The notes: a model not told the origin generated them from the sequence alone. Counted from the stretch's first letter, positions 48,120-60,600 are shown. The stretch: 64,000 bases of DNA from Mixia osmundae IAM 14324 (GCF_000708205.1 NW_014575563.1:2184068-2248067), one strand, 5' to 3'. A program made the numbers and translations.

Positions 48120-48642
48120 TCACTGACCGAGGTCGACATTGCGCTCGTCTGTCAAAGCAGGCGCGATAAACTTTGTGTGTCGACCCTGGGCGAGCAATTT
48201 GCCCGTCTGGCTGTTGAAGATGTCGACAGATGTGTATCCTAGGTTGCGCCCTTGGGCGTCGACACGTGCCACGACCGAGATGTCGTCGCCCTCCTTGCTT
48301 CCGCGCAGATAGGAGACTGACAGGTCCGTCGAGACACCGGTCGAGTAGAGTCCTTTCGAGCTCAGCGCCATGCTTCCGAATGTATCGACACACGCAGCCA
48401 GGACGCCACCATGAAGACCACCCATTCGATTGAGCTGATGTCTCTGTACCTTGAAGCCTGCCGTTATCGTGCCGGCATCGGCAGACTTTATCGTCGCCCC
48501 CGACAAGATTGTCGTCTCTAAGCCTTTGGCGTCAATGAAGCTCTGCCAGACCTGTGAGACGCGATCCAGTTCATCAGTAGCGTTACATCAGCCGCACGAC
48601 TGAATTTACCTTGCGTACGAAGGCAAGACGTGAGGCACTCAT
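48120..48642 (-). CDS. Hotdog-fold acyl-CoA thioesterase (ACOT13/PaaI-like)
   Basis: Two exons (48642-48610 and 48551-48120), with a 58-base GT-AG intron after residue 11 (MSASRLAFVRK). The mature reading, VWQSFIDAKGLETTIL onward, gives a protein of about 155 residues. The hotdog signature is HQLNRMGGLHGGVLAACVD: Asn, Gly and the HGG turn followed by Asp on the central helix. The rest (LSVSYLRGSKEGDDISVVAR) fits the beta-sheet. Members hydrolyse acyl-CoAs, ACOT13 at mitochondria. The substrate here cannot be told. The short Arg-containing start could be part of a targeting signal. The CDS ends 11 bases from the convergent NDUFAF6-like gene. Confidence 0.88.
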
Positions 48643-49080
48643 CTTGCAAACGAGCAGCTCACAGCAGGGGCGTAATACAAATAATGCATTCACTGTCAAT
48701 TGAAATCGAAAATCTCCTCAAGTCTCCGTCATTCAGAGCCTAGCCTGACAGCGGCTTAACAGATTTATACTTGCCAGCCTGCACGCTATGACCTATATCA
48801 TCTACGCGGAGCCAACGAATGCGTGCATGCCGGTACAATGTGACTCGTGAGCTTCCTTCGACAGCGAGCAATGCAGTCCAGCTGACCAAGGATCCTCGAT
48901 CATTCAGATGCACCGGTATGAAGTGGAGAGGCTGCGGCCGACACATTGATACTGTCAAGTCAGGCCTCGAGAAAGACGGCAAAGAGCTCTGCACTTGCCC
49001 CGGCACCTGGCCGGACTCGAGCAAGTCGACGGCCTGAGCGAAGCGCTCGGCGACCAGACCTAGGAGGTCGTATTGACGTT
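48643..49080. other. Gap with an unassigned open frame (48740-49024, leftward)
   Basis: About 440 bases downstream of YVC1 and upstream of the thioesterase gene. A leftward stretch reads QYDLLGLVAERFAQAVDLLE, then continues stop-free to 48740. It looks helical and coding-like but has no ATG, and it overlaps the end of YVC1 in another frame. I found no homologue in memory. It may be 3' untranslated sequence of YVC1 or a small separate exon. Confidence 0.3.
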
Positions 49081-51298
49081 TTACTTGGCAGTCTTGTCAG
49101 CTCGAAGAGATTGTGCGGCCAATAACGATTGCAGCATATCCTCGATGCGTCTGCCCTGCAGCTCGATCGCGCACAGTCTGTCATCTAGGTTGCTGGCCGT
49201 AGGCACTTGGCCCGGTCGTGCAAGCCCAAGCATCTTGCCTAAGCTCACTAAACGACCTGATTGCTCTGCTGTAGCCACAGTGTGCGCTGCTGAGTCCGGC
49301 ATCTGCGCAATGCTGCCCACGCTCGTGGAGCTGACAGCGTCCTCCTTTCGGGTTGTGGTGTCCTCCCATCGTTTGGCCTCGTCACTGACATCCTGCTCAA
49401 AGATGCATCGCAATGCCTCCTCAGAGCCAAGCCAGACATCGCGTGGTAGCTCGCTTGCTTCCTCGAGCTGGAGCGGGCGCGTGCGTAGACGGTGCTGTAC
49501 GCGTTGCCAGATTGCTATGCCGAGCAAGACGGGGAAGTTGGCGACCCTTGTCAGCGCTACATTGAGTGCGTGTAGCTGCTTTGGCGTCAGCATATAGCTG
49601 GCCGGTCCAATAATGATGAGCGCAATCAGATTGAGCGGCACTGGATAGACAAAGAGTGCCTCGCCTCTGATCCGCTCGATCGTACGCAGCGCCTGTTGAT
49701 AGAGGAATTCCTGATCCGCTGTCGCTGCTACGATCGCAAATGTGTTGGACAAGAGGGAGATTAGGATTGTTAGTAGCTAAGTGCAGCCACGTCAGTACCT
49801 TGGATTACGCTTGTCGGCCGTGACGCACCAGCGTATTCGCTAGAGCGGCAAAGACGACCATGAGAATCGGCCCGAGCACAGGATGGAAACTAGAAGCAGA
49901 TTCAAAGCCCACATACGTCGAGCCAAACCATATTTGTAAGAGTAGCCAGGCGGTCTGACCAAACGTCCACGTGCCACTTCCGAGAGTCCAGAATGTGACG
50001 AGGAAGCCGCTTGCGCAGATGACAGCCAGGAGTAGAAAGGCCGAGAAATCTCTGAACATGGCTCTCAGGCCGATGAGGACGACGTTTTCTGATAGCAATA
50101 AGCCTGCCAAGCGTGGCAAGAGCGTGCAAGCCGCTAAGGAGAGCACATCAAATGCGAGCTCGGCCGCTTCTGGCAAGTTCGTTGTGAAGCCATAGATCCG
50201 TATCGTTAGATAGGCAGCGAAGCAAGCGACAAAGGCCATGTCGAGCGAATTCCAGAACTCCTTGAGATACGCGTCCGTACCCCCCGAGACGACCGATGCC
50301 AGCTCATCCAGGGCGAAGCCGCATGACCAAAAAATGAAGAGGCCCTCCCAAGCGTCTATGCGATCGCTCTTGTGATTCCGTAGTACGGCGAGGTAGATCG
50401 CTACCATGGCTAGAAAGGTGAATCGAAATATCCAATCTCGGATCAGAGGTACTCGTAGTCTTGTATGGTCAAGAAGCGGTCTGTCGCTGCTCGTCCAGTC
50501 GTACAGCCTGACCGGCCTGGTTTTGTAAGCATCACTGAGGATAGCGCTGCCCGCGAAGCCAGGTTGATACTCAATCTCGCCTCTGTAGATGCCAGTGATG
50601 ACTTGATGACATAGCGGCGTCTTTATGAAATGTTTGGCGCTGCAGACGATGGCGATCTCGAGCGCAGAGGCTCTCTCCTTATGGCCCCATTTGCGCAGCT
50701 CGAGCACTTCGTTTGCGTCTACCTCGTTGAAAAGACCTGGATTCGCGCCCGAAAAGGGCGACCTTGGGGTGCAGAGAACACGGACGAGCTCGAGTCTAGT
50801 CTGTGTGAACTGGCCGAGCAGTTTGATAGCTATCAATTCGCAGAGGTTCGCGCGAGCATTGTTGATGCCTGCAAAGCCTGGCTTGTCACTCGCTTCTTGT
50901 AGGAACCGGCTCCTGTTGAGGAGCAGGCAAAAGACGATTCCGGGATCCCTCGTGTTACCCATCCGGGTGACGAGAGGACGAACGACCGCGAGATCTAGTG
51001 ACGGCTGATGGAGCTGATCCCAAGAGACGGGCGAGTCGACGGCATGTCGGACAGCATGGCGAGTATACATGAGCAGGCTGAACATTCGAGGCTTACGCTT
51101 AGCTTTCGGCGCCGATCTTCCGACCTCTTCGTCCACACTGTCCCCTTCGTCTTCATCCTCGGCGGCAGAGTCGAAGAACAGCTGCGGCTCCCCGGAGCTG
51201 GCCGCCCGCCGTGCAGACGGTCGTCGTGGTGGCTCGATAGCCTCGCCGTGATCGTTGCCGTCGTCGTCACGGGTGAGAGAGCCCCGTCGCTCGCTCAT
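49081..51298 (-). CDS. YVC1: TRP-type vacuolar cation channel Yvc1
   Basis: Two exons (51298-49829 and 49776-49081) with a 52-base GT-AG intron give 721 residues (yeast Yvc1 has 675). The first 90 residues are charged and disordered. Helices begin near LIRDWIFRFTFLAMVAIYLA. WEGLFIFWSCGFALDELAS and FWNSLDMAFVACFAAYLTIR are typical of fungal TRPY channels, as is ALRAMFRDFSAFLLLAVICA before the pore. The pore region is near FGSTYVGF. The last helix is split by the intron at NTL|LLTILISLLSNTFA. The C-terminal tail has acidic residues and a helix. TRPY channels release vacuolar calcium on hyperosmotic shock. The start was set at MSERRGSL because sequence upstream of it is the 3' end of TBP. Confidence 0.92.
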
Positions 51299-51467
51299 CA
51301 GTGAGATCAGACCGCAGAACGGCTCGAGCTCGCGGTCGGCGCGTGCACGAGACAGGCAAGGGACGCCCGCCGCCCGCGGGGCGATCGAGGACGAGATCAA
51401 CATGCAGCCCCATACAACAGCGAGCGAGTGCTCTGTGGCTCTTGGACCCGGTCGTGTGATCGTGTAT

Positions 51468-52541
51468 CTAGGGTTTCCTGAACTCGGACAAGACAGGATA
51501 GATGAGCTGGAAGGCCGAGTAGATCTCCTCTCGAACCTGTCATGACCGGTCAGATCCACCAGCATTACGCGATAGGGCGCCGACGCCGACGCACTTTGGC
51601 ACCTGTCAGGACGATCTTGCCCGAGACAAAGATGAGCAGAACAACCTTGGGCTTGACCATGCGGTAGATGAGACCGGGGAACAGCTGCGCATAGGAGCAT
51701 GCATGAGTATTAAAGGCAGACGAGCCAGCAAGTACAAACCTCTGGCTCGTAGGACGAGAAATGGCCGTGCGAATAGGCGAGACCTTCGAGGCGGATAGGG
51801 AACTTGACGTCGCAACTGCCGACGATGTTCTGGATCTTGAACTCCTTGAATTGGGCCTCGAAGCCGAGCTTCTGGATGATTCTCGCGTACTTGCGCGACG
51901 CCAGACGAGAATCGTCCTCTGACTTTGCTCCCGTCACGACCATCTTGCCAGACGCAAAGATGAGCGCGGTCGTCTTTGGCTCGCGGATGCGCATGATGAC
52001 GGCGGCGAATCGCTGTTTTGCAGGCATGTGAGCACCGCACGAGGCTAGGAGCGTCAAGCACGTACCTTTGGGTTGTACTCGGCATTCTTGCAGAGGGAAA
52101 GAAGAGAGCCAGAGTCAGCAGCTAGCCTGACGGGCAGCTGTCACGTCAACTCACTCTCGCGTGAAGAGCGATCGTCTTGAGATCGAGCTTGCACTCGAGA
52201 TTCACAGTAGCGACGATGTTTCTTTGCAGAGAGGAAAAACAAAGAAGCAATCGGATCAGAAAACATTGACTCGAACAATGTCTGCCATTGCGCGGGCACG
52301 CTACTTACTGCAACGTAGGAACCAGACCGTGCACGTTGGGGATGATGGGCTGTTGCGCGACAGGCTTGACAATCTCCTTGCCCTTGATGTTGCCTCCCAT
52401 GTTCGTCTGATCTGCTGACATGTTGGGCGCAGCAGCGGAGGAAAGGCTCGACAGGTTGGAGATGGGCACGAAGCCATTGCCCGTCGATGGCGGTGGCATG
52501 GAGCTCGCGCCACCGGGTAGAGCGTAGCCGCCAGTGTTCAT
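51468..52541 (-). CDS. SPT15: TATA-binding protein (TBP)
   Basis: Six exons (52541-52309, 52221-52155, 52086-52066, 52012-51740, 51684-51595, 51536-51468) give 250 residues. The core is unmistakable: [60 protein letters not shown] and [20 protein letters not shown]. It is the saddle of two repeats that bends TATA DNA and nucleates TFIID, TFIIIB and SL1-type complexes. The first 75 residues are a species-specific Ser/Pro/Gly-rich tail. The third exon is a 21-base microexon encoding NAEYNPK, which is invariant in TBPs, so it must be spliced in. Reading past the last donor would give an Arg-rich tail and stop after a few residues, losing the final helix. Confidence 0.97.
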
Positions 52542-52998
52542 CTTGAGCGAGAGCAGAGGGGAGGTCAAAGGGCGAGCTTGCGGTTGAGCGGCGATGACAA
52601 ACAAGGGATTCAACCAGTCAAGGCCTTCCCTGGTCCGTCTCTATGAGTCTTGTGGGCCCTGTATGGAGCGAGCAGGTGACTGCTGTGGTCGGCACGTGAT
52701 GTCGTACGAGGTGCTTTTGAGGACAGCCTGACTGCCTGGAGAGGTCGCAAGTTTTCCAGGTGCCTTGCTTCGGTGGCAGCCTGATCGTCGCGGTCGGACT
52801 GAAGGCGCAAAGGCTGTAGCGATGATGTCAGATCACTTGGCTGGTGATCTCACGTCCTCTGACTCCTCGTCCTCCTTGTCCTCGACCCTTCAAACGGACT
52901 CGCTCGGTCTGGCCGACCCTTTGACGACTATTTGAATATGTTTGCTACTTGAATCGACTTGACTCGAGTGTAGACTGCTAACAAATGTCAGACCACCA
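52542..52998. other. Divergent promoter of TBP and the mitochondrial ribosomal gene
   Basis: 457 bases between two divergent start codons. It holds a C/T-rich tract around 52850-52900 on the plus strand (CCTCTGACTCCTCGTCCTCC), typical of fungal transcription start regions. No clear TATA box and no coding potential were seen, apart from short open frames that lack support. Confidence 0.6.
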
Positions 52999-53800
52999 AT
53001 GTTGCGACGATACATGAGCACTGCGGGGCCCGCAAGAGCGGCCGCGGCTTCCACATCGACTGTGCCGCCTACGTTCGATCCCCGAACGATGACGCAAGAG
53101 ACATTGGCAACACTCTCGCTTGAACAGGCCGATGCGATGCGCCTGTCCCGCAAGAAAGTCCTTGCTGCACAGAGACTCGTCAGCCTGAGGAGTGGTCCAG
53201 GCGCTCGATCGCTGCCCCGAAATGTGAGATCAATCAGCCTCGTCTTCAAGGGGAAGGACAAGCACTGGGGCTCAAGGTGCGCGCTTCATTTCCCAGCATC
53301 CCTTTGCTCACGGTTCATCGACGAACGTAGACAGTTCTGCAAGGAGCTGCTACCCCAACTCATCTACACGAACCAGAGTATCACCTTTGACGTCCATAAG
53401 CCCAGAGCTGGCAATCCTAAGCCCATCTTGACGCTCAAATTTGGTCAGTCCATAAATCTGCTGACGGAACGAGCGGGCAACTGACGCCTTCGAGCCAGCT
53501 GATGGCACAGAGCGCCAAAGGTCCACCTATGGCAGACAAGCTGAAGAGATACTGTCCGACTTGCTGACCATTGCACGGGATCCAAAGACCACTCAACTCG
53601 CGCCAGAGATTGTGCAAAAGCGCATCCTCAGGCGAGCCAGATCGCCAAAACCAGTCAAAGCGACTCCCGACCCGGTCGAGGAGGCCAGCGAATCAGCGCC
53701 AAAGCCAAAGTCAGCCCAGCAGGTGCTCAAGGAGGATACGACAGGCAGCGAGAGCAGTCCATCCGCGGGCGTAGAGCCTCCCGACCGCTTAGGTTTGTAG
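52999..53800 (+). CDS. Mitochondrial ribosomal protein of the L51/S25/CI-B8 fold (mL61-like)
   Basis: Three exons joined at WGS|RQFCKELLP and ILTLKF|ERQRSTYG. The start MLRRYMSTAGPARAAAASTS is an Arg/Ala presequence. The core (SISLVFKGKDKHWGS, RQFCKELLPQLIYTNQSITF, DVHKPR) is the small thioredoxin-like CI-B8 domain found in mL43, mS25, mL61/Mrp49 and a complex I subunit. The C-terminal helix reads AEEILSDLLTIARDPKT and is followed by a Pro/Ser/Lys-rich tail. The lysine-rich tail and CI-B8 core suggest mL61/Mrp49, though mS25-like is possible. The stop codon lies 13 bases from the stop of the allantoicase fusion gene on the other strand. Confidence 0.75.
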
Positions 53801-53813
53801 CCATTGCAAACTT

Positions 53814-55885
53814 CTATGGCATCACAACGGTTGCCAGACCGTCTGGGAACTCCAGGATTTCGCAGTCTATCGATGCAATGCCAGTCTCGTAGACTAAGCA
53901 TGTGAAATCGGTGACAGTGTCAAGTGCGATCATCGGGTGGTGCCAGACATTAGCCGCATAACTGATGCCCTGAGAACCGCCAGCAAGGAAGGCTCGTAAG
54001 CTTGTCAGGTCTGGCTTGCCACCTGCTTTGGTTCTCAGTCGTGTTCTATCTGTCAGAAACAGTCGGGCTTACCCTTGTCCTGAGCAACAATGACGAGATA
54101 TCGACCGTTCGCGGGCAATGAGATGGGCACAAATGACTGAGAAGAGTACTGATGTCGTTCTAAGACCTTGACTGTCCACGGCTCTTGCTTGGTGAACATC
54201 TCAGGTTGACAGCGGTATACGCAAGAATTCAATTCCGCTTGCTCACCCGAGCGAGGACGCCCATAATGAACCGGAGCAAGGTTGTTGAACTTTTCCGCTG
54301 TGCCGCCGTTGGCCAGGACAATCCTCAGGCCTCTTGGCGCGGCTGCGTGATCTGCGTAGGATTGAATGACGCTTCCGTAGGGCGCAAACGTCTCCGCCGT
54401 CAGGGTCAGGGCAACGATCAGCGGCTCGCTCGGTGTGTGCGCATCGACAGGAGCCACGGCTTGGAGAGATGACGCGACTTGCGATGTACCAGTAATGGCA
54501 CCGAGGAAATCAGGCTCTCGTCCATCCTCGCGAGATGGGAGCCCATACAAGCGAAGCCGCTTGATTCCGCCATCTGGGAAGATTGTACAGCGCACATGTG
54601 TCCACGCAGTCTGCCGCGCAGCAGGCTCGAGCTGGAATTGATGCTGTCGATGTGGGCCAAGTTTGACGCGTCCTAAGACTGATGTCCACCTGGCGTTGCT
54701 TGGAACAGTCTGCTGTCGATCAGGAAAGATCTCGCCCAATGCAGCTGCTTACCTCTTGGCATACGCAGGCGTCTAGAGTGCACGATTCGGGAAAGTTGCC
54801 CTTGAAATGAGCCGTATCGATCTCGGCATGTAAGAGATGACAGGGCGCGCCTCTGGGCTCGACGTCAGCTCGATGTAGCTGACACATCTCGACACACACA
54901 GCTTAAGAATGGCCCAATCGGTATGATCGCCGCCCCTGCTGCGCTTCGTTTCCCAGCCGTCACCCATATCCTTGCCCCGACCGGGCAAGATGAGATTCTT
55001 GCCGACGCCAAAGTGTTGGTCGCTGACTGCAACACATCTACCGCCGTTGAGCACATGTGCTAGGTCGATAGGTGTCGTGATGCTACGCAGCAAAGGAGGT
55101 GATATGACGCCGTAGGCGCGGAAGCGGCCAAACTGTGTCTTGCTCTTCAATGCAAAGTAATGACTGGCGCATGAAGACGTACTCCTCCGTCTGGATACAT
55201 GCATAGCTTGAGGTGAGTGAAAGGTCCATGCAGCCTGTCGAGTCTGAAGAAGTGTCGCGAAGCAGGCCCGAGTGGCTTGCGCGGGAGAACGCTGACCCAC
55301 TGTGGGAACGTCAGGCATGCGAGGAAAGCATGCAACGAAGAGCGCACGCGTGTGTCGCTCGCGCTGGGTACGTCCTCATCAGGCAATTCAGGCAGGAAGA
55401 GCGCTTCTACCGAGCCTGCCGGACCCTCGTTGCCATCGAATGGTCGCGTGTCAATGTCGAAGCCGAGCAAAGATGCGCCTGCTGGCGAGCCCAAACGGAT
55501 GATGACCCTGCCATATCGAAGTGTGAGGTCCACGCAGGCAACAGTGATGTCGCACTCGCTTACCAATTGAAAGTAGGGCAATGGCGAGCATTCTCCCAGC
55601 CGTCAAATAGCGCTCCCTTTGGACCAAATTGCCCTTTGAGATTCACCGGATCCTGAGCCAACATGGCTGATTCAGTAGCGAAAGCTTTGACAGGCGCTAA
55701 CACTGACGTGAGGCTGGAGAAGCTGCCAAGCGTCTGCAAAGAAGTCGTCTGACACGGCAAGGACTCTCGAGCCGAGCGCATTGCTCGAAACCTCTGTGAT
55801 GGTCACCGTCAGGTTTACGCCTGACGATGTATCGAGAGCGCTCGCCTATGCTATCATTGACAAAGTCAGGCAGGGCAGTAATCAT
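53814..55885 (-). CDS. Allantoicase fused to ureidoglycolate lyase
   Basis: A multi-exon gene on the minus strand starting MITALPDFVSSNALGSRVLA (intron of about 70 bases inside). Two allantoicase repeats follow. The first has AVSDDFFADAWQLLQPH, FDGWENARH, GFDIDTRPFDGN and THLKLCMYPDGGV. The second has RCVAVSDQHFGVGKNLI, GDGWETKRSR, EIDTAHFKGNFPESC and THVRCTIFPDGGI. After LRLYGLPSRE the chain continues into a ureidoglycolate lyase domain: LTAETFAPYGSVIQ, VERHQYSSQ-like text (VLERHQYSSQSFVPI) and a last exon with LRAFLAGGSQGISY and WHHPMIAL. So one protein covers two successive steps, allantoate to ureidoglycolate and urea, then ureidoglycolate to glyoxylate and urea. In yeast these are separate genes, DAL2 and DAL3. 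Internal exon edges are approximate. Confidence 0.85.
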
Positions 55886-57619
55886 GTGCAAGGTAGGATA
55901 GATCAATTACGATATCGATGATAAGAGGAACGCGCGACTGGTCGACGACGTCCGAGGCCCGAGGATCCCGTCAGCATGCCTGAGACCTGAGGGCGCCGCA
56001 AAAGCAGCGACTCAAGCAGAGCCGCAGACTTGCCGCAAGGTCGCAGGCACAGGATCAGTCCAAAAATGGACATCGGAACATCGAGTTCGGACTATCGAAT
56101 GCGACTGCGACTGTTGCCCCCGTGACAACGTCCATACTCGCGCCGATGAGCTCCCCTCCAACCTGATGACAACATCACAAGAACCCTCAAGTAGTGGCGA
56201 AGTCCGTAACGGGTCAACGGCACTCGCTTACTACCCTCTGCGCGCATCAATATGAGAGAGAGGTCTTAGTCCATCCTGACGAACAGGTCACCTGCGATTA
56301 ATGGGTCCTGTTGGCGTTTCGCATATATACCCGTTTTGCCCGCAACGAACTCCTCCACAAATATCTTCGGGCGCTTTTCGGACCTTCACAGTCGAGCCGA
56401 ACGCACGAGCACGGTTGCATGCAGCTTCATAAGCAGAGGAGGAGTCCGCGCTACAAATAAAAGCCGAGCAGACGCTCGACTGCATTCGTTCCACCGGCGA
56501 TCCATGGCTTCATCTTCCACAAACTGATGCACAGCGCTCCCATGAATTCACATTGTAGTAGTAGCGGCCTTGAGACGGGGTTCCTCGGCAAGCTTGCTGA
56601 CTGACGGCCGCACTTTGTGGTTCATCGCGATCCGAGGCTTGCCCGAATGGCTGCCCGACGTCACTCTCCTTTGTCTCGCATGCTGCAATCGCTAGGCCTC
56701 AATAGTCTACTGGCTTCGTTATCGCGGGTTACGCAGCCATTACGGTGCACATTGTGTTTCAGTCTTTCACTGCAACGACAGATTGCGCCGATCATGGAAG
56801 GTCTATATCACCACCACGACATGATGGCTGGGCAGCATGGATGCGCAAGGGCTACTACTGCAGCATCGTCAATATCAGATGACTGTCAGATGCAAGCCAA
56901 TTACTGGCACCATTGATGCAATTCCTATTGCCTGGTCGGCTTTCACCGTGATAGCTGCATTGCTAAGGTCGCGGACAGCATGCAAGCGCACAGCGAGGAC
57001 GAACTTCTGCCGTCAGTCTACTCGCAGCCAATATGCACACGAGGCTGGCCCAACAAAGTATACTCAGAAAAACAAACACGGAGCCCACTCGTAAGGGGCT
57101 CGCCAGTGCAAATCTCAGTTTTCCGCGAGGGACATGCCGCCTCTTCAGGGCAAGCCGAGGTGGCACCGGCTGAGGGCTCGCGCGCAGCTAGCGTTGGCTC
57201 CCTCTCGAGCCATCGAGCAAGTCCCAACTCTCGTCCGTATGCTGAGTGCCGGTGGATGAGCGTAAGATCCACGAGCAGCATGCAGAGCTGAGAAAATCGC
57301 TTGGTATCAACAAAGGTCTTCGTCTAGAAACTCCTTGTATAGGGTCGAGGCACCAGACAGCTCTGGGTTGTAATGCTAAGATATCTGACAAGTTGTGCAA
57401 TACATCAAAGACAACGCGGTAGGATACACGACGCGGCTGAATGACTGTCTACGCGCCACGTCATGGCTTGTCACACTGGCTTGTCACGCGTTGCGTATAT
57501 ATATGAGTACCAGACTGCGCGCCAGTGCCCCACCGTGCCAGTACTCAATACTCAGTGAAGAGGCTCTGACTGCATGTTGAGCCTCGTCGATTACCGACAC
57601 TTGACTGCCGCCGCTAGCA
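55886..57619. other. 1.7 kb without a recognised gene
   Basis: The longest gene-free stretch of the window. Open frames such as 56617-56916 and 56980-57291 (rightward) have no domain and read like chance frames. TATA-like sequences are seen at about 56323 (CATATATACC), 56453 (TACAAATAAAA) and 57494 (GTATATATATGAG). The last is about 125 bases before the SNF2-type gene start and may be its promoter. I see no repeat, tRNA or transposon terminus. A gene of unknown family with many small exons, or a non-coding RNA, is possible. Confidence 0.4.
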
Positions 57620-60600
57620 ATGGTAGCCGGGTCACCTTCGATAGCCAGAAACTGCGGGAGCACTCAGATCAGTGGACCAGGAAGCGACAGCGAAGATGAT
57701 TTCGTGGAATCTATGCGGCAGAACATCAGAACCGAGTCAGAGAAGACAGATAAGAGTGGCTCCAAGCGACAGAGCTCTGCAGCCACCCACAAGCAGCACA
57801 AGCGAGTCCGTCGGGAGTCCAGCAGCGACGAAGGTTTATATGATCTCCAGCGAGTGACGCCTGTCGCTGGTCCGTCCTGGCGCACACTGCCCGAGCTCGA
57901 TGCTGCTCCGTCCGACGTAATTGACAGCGATGACAAGCATGCCGGCCCTAGCATCATGGAGCGTGCCTACAAGCTGACAGCGAAGAAGCGCAATCAGACG
58001 AAAGTCGCCCATGCACGGCTGATCATGACCCGCAAGGATGCACGCGCCGCTCGCCAGACCAATCCACTCTACGATCTGCTCAAGGTCGACATCCAATGCT
58101 ACGATTTGAGCGACTCTGATGACGAATCTGCCAAGCTCAACGGCGGCAATGGCAAAGCCATTGAAGCTGCCGACGCACCAGCCTTGGCTGGGACAGAAAT
58201 GAACATCGATCAGGCAGAATCGGAAGATAGCGCGACTGACGATGAAGACAATGAACCCAATCGACACGGACCTTTGGCTCATGCGCAGTGCTCCGGCCGA
58301 GACGAGCTAGACAGCAGCTCAGAAGAGGATGAAGAGATACGCAACGCTCGTATCGATGAGATGTCCCACTCAGAAGCATACTATCAAGCGTCGCCCGCAA
58401 ATCGCAAGTCAATGCTCGAATGTGCCATGATCAAGCCGAGCAGACTACCGACACTGCCTAGCTTCGTGGGCCCGCAATCTGGCGATGAGAGCGAAGAGGA
58501 TGAAGAGGTGCGAATACAGCGCATTACGAGGATGATGGCCATGGATCACTACAAGGCTGTTGCCCCGCCAGACACGCGCGAGACCTTGGGTGGAGGAGCG
58601 CAGACACATGATGCAGGCGTAGAGGCTGAGGCGCAGCGTTCTCTGCTGCAGACCTCGGTTCGCGACGACACGAACAGTCGACTCATCGAGACGGGTCGGA
58701 TAACGCTCAGCGCTGCCTTGACACACAGAAAGCCTGCAAATTCGTCACAGGGCTTGTCTGCGAGCACGCCAGCCGCTCTTCAAATTTACCCCCCTTCGGA
58801 CGAACGCCCTCAACTCGAAATCACGACGAGAGCGCCGCTAGCGGCTCGCACTTTCATTCTTGGCCAGACGAAAGACGGCCGCCTATGCGAGATACCGGCG
58901 AGTATCAATCGCTTTCTGCGAAATTACCAGCGCGAAGGCGCTCAATCTCTATTCCGACATTACAACAAGACCGAAGGGGCCCTGCTTTGCGATGACATGG
59001 GTCTAGGCAAGACCATTCAGGTGATAGCATTCCTCTCCGCTATCATGGCTCAAAACGGTACATCGAGCGACGCTTTGCGCCGAACACGACATATTCGAGA
59101 GCACGACAAGCCCGACAAGCCCACGCAGCTCGGTCCGACTGCCTTGATCATTGTTCCCCTCAGTGTGATCGATAATTGGGCGAGAGAGATCACAACTTGG
59201 TCGTTCCTTTCGATCGGAATTTATCGAGGCTCGGAACGCAAGCAAGCTTTGCAGGACTTCAAGAACGGATACGCCGATGTCCTGATTGCTGGCCAGGATA
59301 CAGTCCGCAACGAGATCGAAAGCTTTGCTGATCTCGACTTGACTTGCATCATTCTGGATGAGTGTCACACTGTCAAGAATGCAGACGCCCAGAAAACGGT
59401 GGCATATCATCAATTCACATGCCAGATCAGGTTTGGCCTTACCGGCACAGCCATGCAAAACCGCTTCAGTGAGCTACACACTATTCTCGACTGGTGTCTG
59501 CCAAGTAAGCATGCTCCATCGGCACCTCGCACGGCTGAAAATTGCATTCTCAGCTCGCGTCGGTACGCCTGAACAGTGGAAGGTTCTCGTGACAGACCCG
59601 ATCCAAGCTGCGCAGAGCAAGACTGCAACTCCTGCAGAGCTTTCCGCCGGTCGTATTCGTGCCCAGCAACTCGCGCACAACCTTCTGCCTCATTACATGC
59701 TTCGCCGGACCAAGGCCATCATCGCGGATCAGCTGCCCAGCAAAGTCGATAAGATCATATTCTGTCCCATGGCACCTCGTCAGCTCGAAGCGTATCTTTG
59801 CGCACTCCGTTCGGACAAACTTCGCAATGCTGCTATCTCGCGTGATCCTTGTGCGATGTGTAACAGCGGCCTCGAGTTTAGGCATTGCTGCTTGAAGGCA
59901 ATTGATGCCGATTGGTTTCACCACATTCTGCCTGGCGTCCAGCTGCTCCTTAAGATCGCCAATCATATCGTACTCATTCATCCAGACCGTAGGTTGCGCA
60001 AGACCAAACCAGAGCGATACGAGAAAGAAAGAGGTTGGTATCTCACGGCGTTCCCGGGGACGGCTGCAGGGCAGATCCCAGGTCCTGACTTCATACATAC
60101 GACCGATCGCAGCCTTTGCGGTAAATGGGAGCCTGTAGCTCAGCTACTCTACCACTTCTCTATGCGTGCGTGGCCGACGGCGATCGATGGCAAAGCTGAC
60201 GCATGTCAGCAGATGGCGATAAGGTCTTATTATTCTCGCGCTCGAAGCGTTTACTCGATGCTCTCGAAACTTGGATTAACGAGGATTATCCCACCGCTTG
60301 GCTCCGTCTAGATGGATCGACACCTTCTCAAGATCGCCTTGGACTTTGTGACGAGTTCAATACGAGTGCTCGCAAGTTCGTTTTCCTCATCTCGACCGCA
60401 GCTGGCGGTGTTGGCCTCAATCTCGTCGGTGCGAACAAGGTTATCATCTTTGATCCCAACTGGAATCCGGCGCTTGACTTGCAAGCTCAAGACCGTGCCT
60501 TCAGATGGGGCCAGATACGCGATGTAGAAGTCTTCCGACTCGTGGCTTCTGGAACGCTCGAGGAGGTTATCTATGCGCGACAGATCTACAAGCAACAACA

